Source: Betaproteobacteria bacterium GR16-43 | GTDB taxonomy: Bacteria; Pseudomonadota; Gammaproteobacteria; Burkholderiales; Usitatibacteraceae | Assembly (NCBI GenBank): GCA_001953215.1 | Contig: CP019169.1 | Coordinates: forward strand, 3,596,001 to 3,660,000 | DNA: 64,000 nt | Reading direction: 5' to 3' | The notes under the pieces: generated by a model | Seen by the model: the letters and a program-made list of their open reading frames with translations, nothing else | Database searches by the model: none | What the model was told of the DNA's origin: nothing | Position numbers and translations under genes: made by a program | Part shown: positions 15,643-25,149 of the stretch, one piece after another | Layout: every line of letters begins with the position of its first letter | Position numbering within the stretch: the first letter of the stretch is position 1

Positions 15643-17700
15643 CTAGAACGCGTAGCTCGCCGTGAGCCGGAAGGCTCGACGCTCCACCGGGTGGAAGTGG
15701 ATGTCGTCCACGCCCTGCGCCGATTCGCCCTGCAGGCGCGACGCATAGAAATACGCAATGTCGTCGTCCTTGCGGTCGAACAGGTTGAACACATCCAGGT
15801 GGAAGTGCAGCGTCTTCGTGAACGCATAACCCACCCGCGCGTTCACGAGCGAGGTCGAGCCCGATTTCACGCTTCCATCCTCGATCAACGGACGCTGCCC
15901 GAAGTAGCGCCAGCGCAACGCCGCCGAGAGGCCGCTCGAGTGATCGATCGCGATGCCCGCCGAAGCGACGCGGTCCGGAGCCCCGGGGATGCGATCCCCC
16001 GCGGGATCGGCGTCGTCGAAGCGCGCCTGCGTTCCCGCGAACGCCACGTCGAGGGCCATCCACGGCACCGGCAGGTACTGGACCAGGAGTTCGACGCCCT
16101 TCCGTTTCGAAGGACGGCTGGGTTCCGTGGATCCCGCGTCGCCGACAAAGAGCAACTCGGAATCCTGCTTCAGCGACCAGAGCGACATCGACGCGGTGAA
16201 CGCCGTCGCCAACCGGGTTCGGACGCCCGCTTCATATCCTCGCGTACGGACCAGCGGATCCACCCGCTGCGCGGCATCGCCCGTCTTCGGATCGACGGCG
16301 ATCGTCGTGCCGCGCGCGTCGTTGCTGTGGAAGCCGCGTCCGCTGTTGAGGAAGAATTCCGTGTCCGACCACGGCCCCAGCACGAGGGAGAGCTTGGGCG
16401 ACACGATGGAATCGGTTCGCGAGCCGCTGTTGGCCTCGAGGTCGCTCGCAACCTTGAACCGGTAGGCGTCGTAGCGCAGTCCGGCAAGCGTTCGCAGCCA
16501 CGGCGTCCAGGCCGTGGTGTTCGCCACGTACGGCGCGGCGCTCTCCACCGTGACACGGTCCTCGCGCACCGTCGAGATCCGCTCGCGGGCCTCGTTCGCG
16601 TACAGGCCCACCGGGGCGAGCTGATCTCGCCGCAACTGCAGGCCCGCCGTGTTCCAGTACGGCCTCCGGTTCCAGAGCCCCGTCCAGGTCTGGCTCGCCT
16701 GTCCGCCCAGCGTGGTACGGCGCTCGGTTTGTTCGAACTGGTCGCCGCGGCCGGGATCGTCGAGGAAATAGGTGAAGTTGGAGAACAGGTTCAGCCGCGA
16801 GCGCACGGCGTAGAGCGCGACCGAGCGCGAGAAGGTGTCACGCGTCTCGCGCCACTCGCCCGAGAAGCTGTATCGCTGCGTCTCGCCGCCGTCGCTGGCA
16901 TCGAGCGCGCCGTAGCGTCCGATGATTCCCGCATCGACCGCGCGCTGCGGAACCTGGTCGGTCGAGTTCCACTTCGCCGCATAGCCCATCGCGGTCACGT
17001 TGAAGCCGTTGTCGTTCGTCCCGCTCGCGTAGCGGATCACGCCGTTGGCCTTGCTGAAATCCGACGGGGTGTCCCAGGAACCGTCGTTGTGCTGGGACTC
17101 CAGTCCGTAGACGATGCGGCCGGGACCCACGTCGGGCGAACCGGCCAGCACTGCACGTCGATATCCGAAGGAACCGGCCGCGACCTCGGCGATGTTCGCG
17201 CGGAGGCGTTCGACGTACGAGATGCGCGCCGTGCCCACCGAAGAGAAGTCGCCGTCCTCCGCGAAGTACGGTCCCTTCGTGTAGACGACGCGCTGGATCA
17301 GTTCGGGGATCAGGAAATTCAGATCGGTGTAGCCCTGCCCGTGCGCGTGCGTCGGCATGTTCACGGGCATCCCCGCGACCCAGGTCGCGAAGTCGGTGCC
17401 GTGGTCGAGGTTGTAGCCGCGCAGGAAGTACTGGTTCGCCTTGCCGTCGCCGGAGTGCTGCGTGACCACCATGCCCGGAACCGCTTCGAGCACTTCACCC
17501 GGGCGCAGCAAGGGGCGTTTTTCGATTCCCTGCCGGGACACCGCGCCCTGGCTCGCGGCATCCCACGCGCCGAGTTCGTCGAGGTAGCGCCCGAGCACGT
17601 CGATCGACGGCATCGGGGCAGCAGGCTCGTGGGCGCATGCGGTGCCCGCGGCAATGAGGGCAACGCTGGCCAGGACCGCGAAGCCGCCTGCCCGTCTCAC
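15643..17700 (-). CDS. TonB-dependent outer-membrane receptor
   Basis: A 685-residue receptor that would import a ligand across the outer membrane using TonB energy. A signal peptide (to about residue 24, ending near CAHEPAA) is followed by the plug domain: IEKRPLLRPGEVLEAVPGMVV, then NQYFLRGYNLDHGTDFATWV and VVYTKGPYFAEDGDFSSVG. The rest is a barrel with many alternating aromatic strands, ending NARVGYAF...HLDVFNLFDRKDDDIAYFY and a final SYAF with terminal phenylalanine. No convincing TonB box was found before the plug. The GTG start overlaps the stop of the metallo-hydrolase. The ligand is unknown; a weak resemblance to receptors with HAHGQGY segments gives no answer. Confidence 0.88.
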   Translation of the reverse strand: MRRAGGFAVLASVALIAAGTACAHEPAAPMPSIDVLGRYLDELGAWDAASQGAVSRQGIEKRPLLRPGEVLEAVPGMVVTQHSGDGKANQYFLRGYNLDHGTDFATWVAGMPVNMPTHAHGQGYTDLNFLIPELIQRVVYTKGPYFAEDGDFSSVGTARISYVERLRANIAEVAAGSFGYRRAVLAGSPDVGPGRIVYGLESQHNDGSWDTPSDFSKANGVIRYASGTNDNGFNVTAMGYAAKWNSTDQVPQRAVDAGIIGRYGALDASDGGETQRYSFSGEWRETRDTFSRSVALYAVRSRLNLFSNFTYFLDDPGRGDQFEQTERRTTLGGQASQTWTGLWNRRPYWNTAGLQLRRDQLAPVGLYANEARERISTVREDRVTVESAAPYVANTTAWTPWLRTLAGLRYDAYRFKVASDLEANSGSRTDSIVSPKLSLVLGPWSDTEFFLNSGRGFHSNDARGTTIAVDPKTGDAAQRVDPLVRTRGYEAGVRTRLATAFTASMSLWSLKQDSELLFVGDAGSTEPSRPSKRKGVELLVQYLPVPWMALDVAFAGTQARFDDADPAGDRIPGAPDRVASAGIAIDHSSGLSAALRWRYFGQRPLIEDGSVKSGSTSLVNARVGYAFTKTLHFHLDVFNLFDRKDDDIAYFYASRLQGESAQGVDDIHFHPVERRAFRLTASYAF

Positions 17701-18623
17701 GCGCGTGCGGTTGGCCGAACGACGCCGCCCTGGATCGTGATCGCCTGTGCGCGTTCGAGGTCCGCCAGCACGCCCTCGGCCAGCGACTCGGGCTCGACGC
17801 CCAGGAATTTCCTCGAGAGCTCGCCGTAGCAACCGAACCGCCGGAGGTACGCAGGCACGGCCTCGACCCGCATCGATTGCCGGTCGAGCAGCGCGAAGAC
17901 GAAGAGCACCTTCACCACGTGGCGGGCATTCTTCACCGGGTCCTTCGCGAAAGCCTCGAGGCGGCCGCGCGAACGCGCGAGGGCTGCGCCCACATCGGTG
18001 AACGGCGCGCCGTGGCCGGGAATCACGATCGCCGGATCGAGCGCTTCGATCGCCGAAAGCGCATCGAGCGCGGACGCGATGAACGGATTCTCCCCGGGCT
18101 CGGGCCAGACGAAGCCCATGCCGTGCTCCCACAACGCGTCGCCGGAGATGAGGATCCGGTGGCGCGGCTCGAAGAACATCAGCGCATCCATGTCGTGCCC
18201 GGGCGCGGTGTGCACCTGCCACTCGAAGCCCGCGCCCGCGAAAGTGTCGCCGTCGGCGAGCGTGTCGTCGTGGAAGAACGGATCGGCCTTCTGGTCGAAT
18301 TGCTCCATCCAGACGCTCTGCGGCGTCCACGGCACGATGTGCTTCACCTCGCCTTCGGGCACCGTGATGAGGCAGCCGTAGGCGTTGGCCACCGCGGCGT
18401 TGCCCCCCATGTGGTCCGAATGGCAGTGGGTGTTGATCAGGCGCTCGAGCGGCTCGCCCGCGAGGCCGCCGGGGCCCGCCAGAAACTCCAGGGTCTGCTC
18501 GCGGTGCGTGCAGTAGCCCGAGTCGATGAGGACGTTGTCGCCGTGCTCGAGGAGCACGACCTGGTTGCAGTTGAGCCACCCGCGTTCGAGGACGCGGACG
18601 GAAGGCGGGAAGAGCGTGGACAT
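17697..18623 (-). CDS. Metallo-beta-lactamase-fold hydrolase
   Basis: A 308-residue member of the metallo-beta-lactamase superfamily. The zinc motif HCHSDH sits at residues 66-71, with further ligands in TAPGHDMDALMFF (His) and ISGDALWEHGMGF (Asp), and PGHGAPF (His). The enzyme probably hydrolyses a thioester or other ester; the C-terminal helical part resembles the LACTB2/Hydroxyacylglutathione-hydrolase-like group with a winged-helix tail. It is followed by the TonB receptor gene with a four-base overlap. The substrate is not evident. Confidence 0.85.
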   Translation of the reverse strand: MSTLFPPSVRVLERGWLNCNQVVLLEHGDNVLIDSGYCTHREQTLEFLAGPGGLAGEPLERLINTHCHSDHMGGNAAVANAYGCLITVPEGEVKHIVPWTPQSVWMEQFDQKADPFFHDDTLADGDTFAGAGFEWQVHTAPGHDMDALMFFEPRHRILISGDALWEHGMGFVWPEPGENPFIASALDALSAIEALDPAIVIPGHGAPFTDVGAALARSRGRLEAFAKDPVKNARHVVKVLFVFALLDRQSMRVEAVPAYLRRFGCYGELSRKFLGVEPESLAEGVLADLERAQAITIQGGVVRPTARA

Positions 18624-18629
18624 ATAATT
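18624..18629 (+). promoter_or_regulatory. Possible -10 box upstream of the CoA-transferase gene
   Basis: A perfect TATAAT stands out in this GC-rich region, 25 bases before the TTG start at 18655. No -35 match is found at the usual distance. On the opposite strand TAGAAT lies 15 bases before the metallo-hydrolase start, so the region may be a divergent promoter. Confidence 0.4.
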
Positions 18630-18654
18630 CAGTCCCGCATTCTAGCGTGCCGCC

Positions 18655-19509
18655 TTGGCTTCCTCCCTCCTCGCCGGACTTCGCGTCGTCACGATGGCGC
18701 TGAACCTCCCCGGACCCGCCGCGTGTTCGCGCCTGCGCGACTTGGGCGCCACCGTGACCAAGGTGGAACCGTTGCGCGGCGACCCGTTCGAGGTCTATTG
18801 CCCCGCGTGGTATGCGCGGCTGCACGACGACGTGACGGTCCGCCGCATCGACCTGAAGGACCCCGAGGGCCAGCGCGAGATGGACGAGCTTCTCCTCGCC
18901 TCCGACCTCTTCATCACCGCGCAGCGCCCCTCGGCGCTCGCTCGCCTGAACCTCGGTGCGCAACGCCTCGCCGAGCGCTTCCCGCGCCTGTGCCACGTCG
19001 CGATCACGGGCCACGCGCCGCCCGACGAGGAATTGCCGGGCCACGACCTCACGTATCTCGCGCACGCGGGCCTCGTCACTCCGCCGTCATTGCCGCCGAC
19101 GCTCTTCGCGGACATGGCCGGCGCGGAACGCGCGGTCACGACCGCGCTCGCCCTCATCATTGCGCGCGATCGCCGCCGCCCCGCGCAAGCCGCCTATGCG
19201 CCGCTGGCCGAGGCCGCCGAATGGCTCGCGTTGCCGCGCGTGTACGGCCTCTCCACCCCGGGCGCGATGGTCGGTGGCTCCCACGCGGGATACAACGTCT
19301 ACGCCGCGCGCACCGGCTGGATCGCCGTGGCCGCGCTCGAACCCCATTTCGCGGAGGCGCTGGCCGAGGCGCTCGACCTCAAGCACCTCTCGATCGATCG
19401 CCTCGCCGCGCGCTTCGCCACCGAAGACGCCGACCATTGGGAAGCCTGGGCCCGCCCGCGCGACCTGCCGATCGTGGCACTTCGCAATCCTTCCCCACCC
19501 GAGAACTGA
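18655..19509 (+). CDS. Short CoA-transferase family III (CaiB/BaiF) protein
   Basis: This 284-residue protein matches the formyl-CoA transferase/alpha-methylacyl-CoA racemase family. The N-terminus has LAGLRVVTMALNLPGPAACSRLRDLGA and VEPLRGDPFE, typical of the CoA-binding half. Asp153 in LFADMAGAE aligns with the catalytic aspartate of racemases and transferases. The protein is about a quarter shorter than the usual 360-400 residues, so part of the interlocked second domain is reduced. The start is TTG at 18655; no better start is near. It likely forms an operon with the following SDR gene, three bases away. Confidence 0.78.
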   Translation: MASSLLAGLRVVTMALNLPGPAACSRLRDLGATVTKVEPLRGDPFEVYCPAWYARLHDDVTVRRIDLKDPEGQREMDELLLASDLFITAQRPSALARLNLGAQRLAERFPRLCHVAITGHAPPDEELPGHDLTYLAHAGLVTPPSLPPTLFADMAGAERAVTTALALIIARDRRRPAQAAYAPLAEAAEWLALPRVYGLSTPGAMVGGSHAGYNVYAARTGWIAVAALEPHFAEALAEALDLKHLSIDRLAARFATEDADHWEAWARPRDLPIVALRNPSPPEN

Positions 19510-19512
19510 ACC

Positions 19513-20277
19513 ATGCAGATCAAAGACCACGTATTCCTCGTCACCGGCGGGGGCTCCGGCCTCGGCGCGGCGACCGCGAAGATGATCGTCGCGAACGGCG
19601 GCAAGGCGATCCTGGCCGACGTGAATGAAGGCGGAGCGGCCGTCGCCCAGGCGATGGGCCCATCGGCCAAATTCGTGAAGTGCGACGTGACCGACGAAGC
19701 GAGCATGCAGGCCGCTGTCGATGCGTGCGTGTCCGCCTTCGGCGCGATCCACGGCCTCGTGAACTGCGCCGGCGTCGCGCCCGGCGAGCGCGTCGTGGGC
19801 CGCGCCGGTCCCCACGCCCTCGCTTCGTTCGAGCGCGCCGTGAAGATCAACCTGGTCGGCACTTTCAACGCGATCCGCCTCGCCGCCGCGAAGATGTCGG
19901 TGCAACCCGCCGAAGCCTCCGGCGAGCGCGGCGTGATCATCAACACCTCGTCGGTCGCATCCTTCGAGGGACAGATCGGGCAGGCGGCCTATGCGGCCTC
20001 GAAGGCCGGCGTGAACGGCATGACTCTTCCGATCGCGCGAGAGCTCGCCAAGTTCGGCATCCGTGTCGTGACCATCGCGCCCGGCATCTTCGAGACGCCG
20101 ATGCTGGCGGCGATGACCGAGGAGGTCCGCACCTCGCTCGGCCAGCAGATCCCGTTCCCGCCGCGCCTCGGCCGCCCCGACGAATACGCGGCCCTCGCGA
20201 AGCACATCGTCGAGAACGAAGTGCTGAACGGCGAGGTGATTCGCCTCGACGGCGCGATCCGCATGGGGGCGAAATAG
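19513..20277 (+). CDS. Short-chain dehydrogenase, 3-hydroxyacyl-CoA dehydrogenase type 2-like
   Basis: A 254-residue SDR oxidoreductase. The NAD-binding motif TGGGSGLG is at 11-18, NCAG lies at 84-87, and the catalytic Ser147, Tyr160 and Lys164 are in NTSSVAS and YAASK. The layout [17 protein letters not shown] and the long loop [20 protein letters not shown] resemble HSD17B10, which oxidises short branched 3-hydroxyacyl-CoA in isoleucine catabolism. That fits the neighbouring CoA-transferase and the leucine and valine genes further on. The role in isoleucine breakdown is an inference. Confidence 0.88.
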   Translation: MQIKDHVFLVTGGGSGLGAATAKMIVANGGKAILADVNEGGAAVAQAMGPSAKFVKCDVTDEASMQAAVDACVSAFGAIHGLVNCAGVAPGERVVGRAGPHALASFERAVKINLVGTFNAIRLAAAKMSVQPAEASGERGVIINTSSVASFEGQIGQAAYAASKAGVNGMTLPIARELAKFGIRVVTIAPGIFETPMLAAMTEEVRTSLGQQIPFPPRLGRPDEYAALAKHIVENEVLNGEVIRLDGAIRMGAK

Positions 20278-21248
20278 CGTTCTCCCATCATCCGGGGCTG
20301 CACTGCTCGTCGTCGTCGATCGTCGACCTGCTGCGAAACGACGGGCAGAACGCCTCGGAAGCGATGGTTTTCGGGCTGGGCAGCGGCCTGGGCTTCGTCT
20401 ACGTCGATGACCCGCGCTATTCGCCGGTCCATCGCTTCAATGGACGCGCGCCCGACCTCGAAGGGAAGTTCTACCGCCTCTTCGGCCACGAGTTGCCCTG
20501 GATGGGCGCGTGGCGGCCGAAGCTGATCGCGGAAAGCATCGCAGTTGGCCGGCCTCTCCTCGCGCAGACCGACATCGCCTACCTGCCGTACTACGAGCCC
20601 GTGCATTTCCCGATGCACGGCATCGTGGTGACCGCTTTCGACGGCGAACACGCGTGGGTGGCGGATACCTTTTCGCCGGAGCTGCAGCGCATCACGGCCA
20701 CGCAGTTGAGGGAAGCGCTGGAAGGCAAGGCCTGCCCGTGGATGAAGCCGTTCCGGATCGCGAGCGTTCCGAAGGTGGAACTGCGCATCGACGCGGGCCT
20801 GATTGCGCGATCCATCGAAATCACCGCGCAGGAGATGCTCGATCCCGCGGGACCCGATGGCGGGATCCCCGCGATGCGGCGCCTCGTTTCGAACGCCGCC
20901 GCGTGGAAGGCTGCTTCCGACTGGGCCTGGAGCGCGCGCTTCGCCTACCAGTCGATCGAGAAGCGCGGCACCGGCGGCGGCGGTTTTCGAACCCTCTATG
21001 CACGCTTCCTGGAGCAGGTCGCGCCCGCCCTTCCGTGGGTGGATTCGCTCGATGCCGTCGGCCGGATGCGTGCGAGCGCCGCCCTGTGGTCCGAACTCGC
21101 CGGGCACTGCGAGTCCGCCTTCGTGGAGGACCGGCCCGCGCGCCTCGACGATGCGGCGGAAGTGCTTGACAAGATTGCCATTTCCGAGTGCGCGCTCCTC
21201 ACCGGATTGCTGCACGCGGCTGCAGCGACCCCCCGTTTCGGGCGATAA
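20274..21248 (+). CDS. BtrH-like (DUF4872-type) protein with unclear start
   Basis: The frame encodes about 324 residues resembling the butirosin biosynthesis protein H N-terminal family followed by a helical DUF4872-like part. The conserved opening is [20 protein letters not shown] and then [19 protein letters not shown], with the family cysteine in LHC. In this family the cysteine-containing N-terminus has an acyltransferase or peptidase-like role; here the function is unknown. No ATG, GTG or TTG lies in frame just upstream; the coordinate given starts at an ATA codon overlapping the SDR stop. The first ATG, at 20364, would remove the conserved cysteine. See findings. Confidence 0.72.
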   Translation: MAFSHHPGLHCSSSSIVDLLRNDGQNASEAMVFGLGSGLGFVYVDDPRYSPVHRFNGRAPDLEGKFYRLFGHELPWMGAWRPKLIAESIAVGRPLLAQTDIAYLPYYEPVHFPMHGIVVTAFDGEHAWVADTFSPELQRITATQLREALEGKACPWMKPFRIASVPKVELRIDAGLIARSIEITAQEMLDPAGPDGGIPAMRRLVSNAAAWKAASDWAWSARFAYQSIEKRGTGGGGFRTLYARFLEQVAPALPWVDSLDAVGRMRASAALWSELAGHCESAFVEDRPARLDDAAEVLDKIAISECALLTGLLHAAAATPRFGR

Positions 21249-21301
21249 TTACTCTTCCCGGCTCCGCCTCACGAGGGCCTCGCCGGCCACGAGGAGGATC
21301 C

Positions 21302-22468
21302 ATGCTGTTCGATACACACCTCACCGAGGAATTCGACGCTCTGCGGGACACCGTGAAGCGCCTTTGCGACGCGGAACTCGCCCCGCGCGCCGCCGAGATC
21401 GACACGAAGAACGCATTCCCCGCCGACATGTGGAAGAAGCTCGGCGACATCGGCGTGCTCGGCATGACGATCCCCGAGGAATACGGCGGCACGGGCCTGG
21501 GCTACACCGCCCACATCCTCGCGATGGAAGAGATCTCGCGCGCCTCCGCCTCCGTGGGCCTGGCCTACGGCGCGCACTCCAACCTCTGCGTGAACAACCT
21601 GTATCTCAACGGCAACGAGATGCAGCGCCGCAAGTACCTGCCCAAGCTTTCCTCCGGCGCCTTCGTCGGCGCGCTCGCGATGAGCGAACCCGGCGCGGGC
21701 TCCGACGTCGTGGGCTCGATGGCCTGCAAGGCCGAGAAGAAGGGCGACCGCTGGATCGCCAACGGCTCGAAGATGTGGATCACCAACGGCCCGCACGCCG
21801 ACGTGGCGATCGTCTACATGCGCACCGCCCCGAAGGACCAGGGCTCGAAGGCGATGACGGCGTTCATCGTCGAGAAGGGCATGAAGGGTTTCTCGACCGC
21901 GCAGAAGCTGGACAAGCTCGGCATGCGCGGCTCCGACACGTGCGAGCTCGTGTTCCAGGATTGCGAGATCCCCGAGGAAAACATCCTCGGCACGGTGAAC
22001 GGCGGTTCGCGCGTGCTGATGAAGGGGCTCGACACCGAGCGCACCGTGCTCTCCGGCGGGCCGATCGGCATCATGCAGGCCGCGATGGACCTCGTGCTGC
22101 CGTACGTGCACGAGAGGAAGCAGTTCGGCCAGGCCATCGGCACCTTCGGCCTGATGCAAGGGAAAGTGGCCGACATGTACACCAAGCTGCAGGCTTCGCG
22201 CGCGTACAGCTATCGCGTGGCCGGCGCGCTCGATGCGGGCCGCGGCCGCGCCGCGCGCAAGGATGCCGCCGCTTGCATCCTCTTCGCGTCGGAGAGCGCC
22301 GTGCAAGTGGCCCTCGAGGCGATCCAGTGCCTCGGCGGCAACGGCTACATCAACGAATTCCCCGCGGGACGCCTGCTGCGCGATGCCAAGCTCTACGACA
22401 TCGGCGCGGGCACGAACGAGATCCGCCGGATGCTGATCGGGCGGGAACTCTTCGAGGAGAGCGTTTGA
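21302..22468 (+). CDS. ivd: Isovaleryl-CoA dehydrogenase
   Basis: A 388-residue flavoprotein that oxidises isovaleryl-CoA to 3-methylcrotonyl-CoA, passing electrons to ETF, in leucine degradation. The acyl-CoA dehydrogenase signatures [15 protein letters not shown] and [35 protein letters not shown] (in two stretches) are present. The catalytic glutamate is in the helix-G position, Glu246 in [12 protein letters not shown], which distinguishes isovaleryl-CoA dehydrogenases from other family members; the usual C-terminal position reads GAGTNE instead of YEGT. The ATG follows GAGGAGG at good distance. It opens the leucine module of the window. Confidence 0.93.
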   Translation: MLFDTHLTEEFDALRDTVKRLCDAELAPRAAEIDTKNAFPADMWKKLGDIGVLGMTIPEEYGGTGLGYTAHILAMEEISRASASVGLAYGAHSNLCVNNLYLNGNEMQRRKYLPKLSSGAFVGALAMSEPGAGSDVVGSMACKAEKKGDRWIANGSKMWITNGPHADVAIVYMRTAPKDQGSKAMTAFIVEKGMKGFSTAQKLDKLGMRGSDTCELVFQDCEIPEENILGTVNGGSRVLMKGLDTERTVLSGGPIGIMQAAMDLVLPYVHERKQFGQAIGTFGLMQGKVADMYTKLQASRAYSYRVAGALDAGRGRAARKDAAACILFASESAVQVALEAIQCLGGNGYINEFPAGRLLRDAKLYDIGAGTNEIRRMLIGRELFEESV

Positions 22469-22470
22469 GG

Positions 22471-23532
22471 ATGCGACGAACGCTCGCCGCCCTTGCCCTC
22501 CTCACGGCGCTGCCCGCCTCGGCATGCACCACGTTCTGCGTCCGCGGTCCCGACGGGCTCGTGTTCGGCCGCAGCTACGACTACGGGTTCGGCGAAGGGA
22601 TGGTCCTCGTGAACGCGCGCGGCCTGGAGAAGGTCTCGCTGCTCGAGCGCAATCCGGCGCGCTGGACGGCGAAGTACGGCAGCGTCACGTTCAACCAGTA
22701 TGGTCGAGACAATCCGATGGGCGGCGTGAACGAGCGCGGCTTCGTGGTCGAGCTGATGGAGCTGCAGGAGACGAAGTACCCTCCGCTGGATTCGCGCCCG
22801 CAGCTGGGAGCCCTGGAGTGGGTGCAATACCTGCTCGACAATTTCGCCACCGTGAACGAGGCCATCGCCGGCTCGAAGCGGGTGCGCATCGGCACCAGCA
22901 TCCCGATCCACTTCCTGTTCGCCGACCGCAAGGGCGACACGGCCGTGGTCGAATTCCTGAACGGCCGCATGATGGTTCGCCACGGCGAGAACGTGCCCTC
23001 GCGTGTGCTGGCCAATACGCCGTACGACGAGGACCTGGAATACGCCGCGAAGCGGACCCTCTCCCCGCCCTCTCCCAAGGGAGAGGGAGACTTGCCGCGC
23101 GGTATCGAAGGCTCGCGCGAGCGCTTCGCCCGTGCCGCCCGCGCCGTGAAGGCGTTCGAGGCCGCGCCGACCTCCGGCGCCATCGACCGCAGCTTCGAGA
23201 TCCTCGACGAGGTCGCGCAGAAGGGCCACACGCAGTGGCAGATCGTCTATGACCTCGGGCGTTCGACGATCCACTACCGCACCACCGTGAATCGCGAGCG
23301 CCGCAGCATCGCCTACGCGAACCTCGAATACGCCTGCACGGCCCCGGGCGGCATGCTCGACGTGGACACCGGCCGGGGCGATGTCACGAAAGCCTTCCTG
23401 CCCTACGCCTCGGAAGCGAACGAGCGCCAAATGCTGCGCGCGTTCGCGGCTTCGCCCCAGGTCGGCATGCTCCCGCAGGCCGTGCGGTCCGACGCCGCCC
23501 GACTCGAGAGGACGCGAACGTGCGCGGCCTGA
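22471..23532 (+). CDS. Choloylglycine hydrolase family (Ntn hydrolase) protein
   Basis: A 353-residue exported amidase-like protein. A signal peptide ends PASA, leaving Cys19 as the new N-terminus (CTTFCVRGPDG); in this family the N-terminal cysteine is the nucleophile after processing. Other family features are VFGRSYDYGFG, NQYGRDNPMGGVNERGFVVELM with the conserved asparagine region, and NTPYDE. Family members cut bile salts, penicillin V or acyl-homoserine lactones; the substrate here is unknown. Residues about 195-207 (LSPPSPKGEGDLP) come from a CTCTCCC-type repeat inserted in frame. It starts two bases after ivd and overlaps the next gene by 13 bases. Confidence 0.86.
   Translation: MRRTLAALALLTALPASACTTFCVRGPDGLVFGRSYDYGFGEGMVLVNARGLEKVSLLERNPARWTAKYGSVTFNQYGRDNPMGGVNERGFVVELMELQETKYPPLDSRPQLGALEWVQYLLDNFATVNEAIAGSKRVRIGTSIPIHFLFADRKGDTAVVEFLNGRMMVRHGENVPSRVLANTPYDEDLEYAAKRTLSPPSPKGEGDLPRGIEGSRERFARAARAVKAFEAAPTSGAIDRSFEILDEVAQKGHTQWQIVYDLGRSTIHYRTTVNRERRSIAYANLEYACTAPGGMLDVDTGRGDVTKAFLPYASEANERQMLRAFAASPQVGMLPQAVRSDAARLERTRTCAA
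23056..23089. repeat. CTCTCCC-type repeat, copy b, inside the choloylglycine-hydrolase-family gene
   Basis: CCCTCTCCCC is followed by CCCTCTCCCAAGGGAGAGGG, the latter a perfect hairpin of nine-base arms around AA. The element is read in frame and adds about 11 residues that the enzyme family normally lacks. Confidence 0.78.
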
Positions 23533-24320
23533 TTCCGGCGATCGGCGCCCTCGCGGCGTTCGCCACCGCTTCCGCCTTCGCGGAAATCGTCGTCTACCCC
23601 GACGACCCGCGTGCCGGCGAGACCGTCGTCGTGATGTCGAGCATCGACAACCTCGGCCTGGGTGCCGGCCGGGCGGCGACGTCGTCCCGGGCCACGCTGC
23701 TCGGCACCGAGATCACGACCACCCTGGCCACGACCGCGAATGCGTCCCCGTCCCGGCCCTTCGCGTTCAACTTCGCCACCGGTGCGGTCGACACGACGAC
23801 CGCGGGCTTCCACAACATCTACCTCCGATCCGACCTCGCGGGTTCGCCGCCTATTCTCAAGGGCAGCTTCACCGTCGCAACGAATCCCGACGGTTTTTCG
23901 CGGCCGGCTTACACGGGGCTCACTGCAAACTGGTTCAACCCTCAGGACAGCGGTTGGGGCGTGAACCTGATCCAGGGCGGCGACGGCAAGCAGCTCTTCG
24001 CCATCTGGTTCGACTACGGGCTGGGCTTTCCCGAGACCACCACGAGTTCCTTCGGGGCGGAAGTGGGGCAAGGCTGGCGGGTCATGTCCTCGGGTCACTG
24101 GATCACCCCGAATGTCTTTCGCGGTGCGCTCTACGAGACGGTGGACGGCACCGGTGCCGGCGATGGCCCCCCGCTCCTGGCCCGCCTCATTCCCGTGGGC
24201 TACATGACGCTGACTTTCTTCAGCAGCGACGAGATGGAGTTCAAGGCCGTCTTCCGGGGCGGCTCCACCTCGTTCCGGGAATATTCTCGAACGCAGGTGC
24301 TTCGCCGGCTGGTCTTCTAG
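23520..24320 (+). CDS. Type A secreted paralogue, copy A1
   Basis: A 266-residue exported protein of unknown function. GTG starts it; a signal peptide runs to about residue 21 (ASAFA). The mature N-terminus, EIVVYPDDPRAGETVVVMSS, looks like an Ig-like beta sandwich. The C-terminal half has the motif ANWFNPQDSGWGVNLIQ, then LFAIWFDYG, WRVMSSGHWITP, FRGALYET and GYMTLTF...DEMEFKAVF, ending RRLVF. The same blocks occur in the same order at 31747 and 33383. It overlaps the preceding Ntn-hydrolase gene and is directly followed by type B copy B1. I recognise no named family. Confidence 0.82.
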   Translation: MRGLIPAIGALAAFATASAFAEIVVYPDDPRAGETVVVMSSIDNLGLGAGRAATSSRATLLGTEITTTLATTANASPSRPFAFNFATGAVDTTTAGFHNIYLRSDLAGSPPILKGSFTVATNPDGFSRPAYTGLTANWFNPQDSGWGVNLIQGGDGKQLFAIWFDYGLGFPETTTSSFGAEVGQGWRVMSSGHWITPNVFRGALYETVDGTGAGDGPPLLARLIPVGYMTLTFFSSDEMEFKAVFRGGSTSFREYSRTQVLRRLVF

Positions 24321-24330
24321 GAACGATGCC

Positions 24331-25134
24331 TTGAAGATTTCGCAGATCGCCCTTTTCCTCCTCGCGGCTCCCGCTTTCGCCGCGGGCATCACGACGCTCC
24401 CGGACCATCCTGTCGCCGGAGAGCCGTTCGTCATCACGTACGCGGGCAAGATTCCCGCCACCGAATACGCGCCGCTCTCCTACAGCGTCTTCGGCAGCAC
24501 CTACGCGCAGCTGGGCAGCAAGGTCGCGTTCGTGACGGATTTCACGAATCCCTTGCAGCGATCGACGAAGACGGTGACGGGCACAACCACCATCGCGGAC
24601 CCGTACAACTACGGGACCCACTTTGTCGCCACCCTGGGCGCGGGCTCGTACGGCGTCACGCGCGACTACGCCGGACTTCGCGCCGGAAGCTACACCCCGG
24701 GACCCGAGACGCTGCCCGACACGATCGTCGTCGGCCCGCCACGCGCGGCGGCCACACCCGCCTCCACGGCGCTGTCGGGCAACTACTACGCGGATGACGA
24801 AGCCGGTTCCGGCGTGAACCTGATCCAGAGCCCGAATGGCCAGGTGTTCGCGGCCTGGTTCCTGTACGCCGCGAGGTCGTATTCGACTCCCGCGAGCGCG
24901 CCCATCTGGTACGTCGCGCCGGGCGGCAAGTGGATCACGCCCACCCGGTTCACGGCCATCCTCTACGAAACGCAGCGCACGGCCTTCAACCGGCCGGTGG
25001 ACGCGACCGTGGCGCTCACGCTGCCCGTCGGAACCCTCACGCTGGACGTGGTGGGCTCCACGGCGATCGACATGGACGCGACGCTCGTCACCGGCACCCG
25101 CAAGCAGAAGCGGCTGAACCGCCTGCAGTTCTAG
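24331..25134 (+). CDS. Type B secreted paralogue, copy B1
   Basis: A 267-residue exported protein of unknown function, starting at TTG after an AGGAACG site. The signal peptide ends near APAFA. The mature start ITTLPDHPVAGEPFVITYAG again suggests an Ig-like fold. The second half has LSGNYYADDEAGSGVNLIQ, VFAAWFLYA, WYVAPGGKWITPTRF, ILYETQ and the C-terminal signature DMDATLV...RKQKRLNRLQF, which ends every type B copy. It is distantly related to type A through the G-x-G-V-N-L-I block. It sits ten bases after A1, so the pair is probably cotranslated. Confidence 0.82.
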   Translation: MKISQIALFLLAAPAFAAGITTLPDHPVAGEPFVITYAGKIPATEYAPLSYSVFGSTYAQLGSKVAFVTDFTNPLQRSTKTVTGTTTIADPYNYGTHFVATLGAGSYGVTRDYAGLRAGSYTPGPETLPDTIVVGPPRAAATPASTALSGNYYADDEAGSGVNLIQSPNGQVFAAWFLYAARSYSTPASAPIWYVAPGGKWITPTRFTAILYETQRTAFNRPVDATVALTLPVGTLTLDVVGSTAIDMDATLVTGTRKQKRLNRLQF

Positions 25135-25149
25135 AAACAGGAGATCCAC

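Noticed and set aside
12850-17829. A 1,659-codon open frame on the plus strand
   Set aside because: It runs antisense to the acyl-CoA ligase and the TonB receptor and through the Crp/Fnr gene. Its composition (R, H, A, V rich) is typical of GC-rich shadow frames and it has no domain.
15643-19065. A single 1,140-codon receptor fused with upstream sequence
   Set aside because: Upstream codons are out of frame with the metallo-hydrolase; a GTG at 17700 followed by a signal peptide is the natural start.
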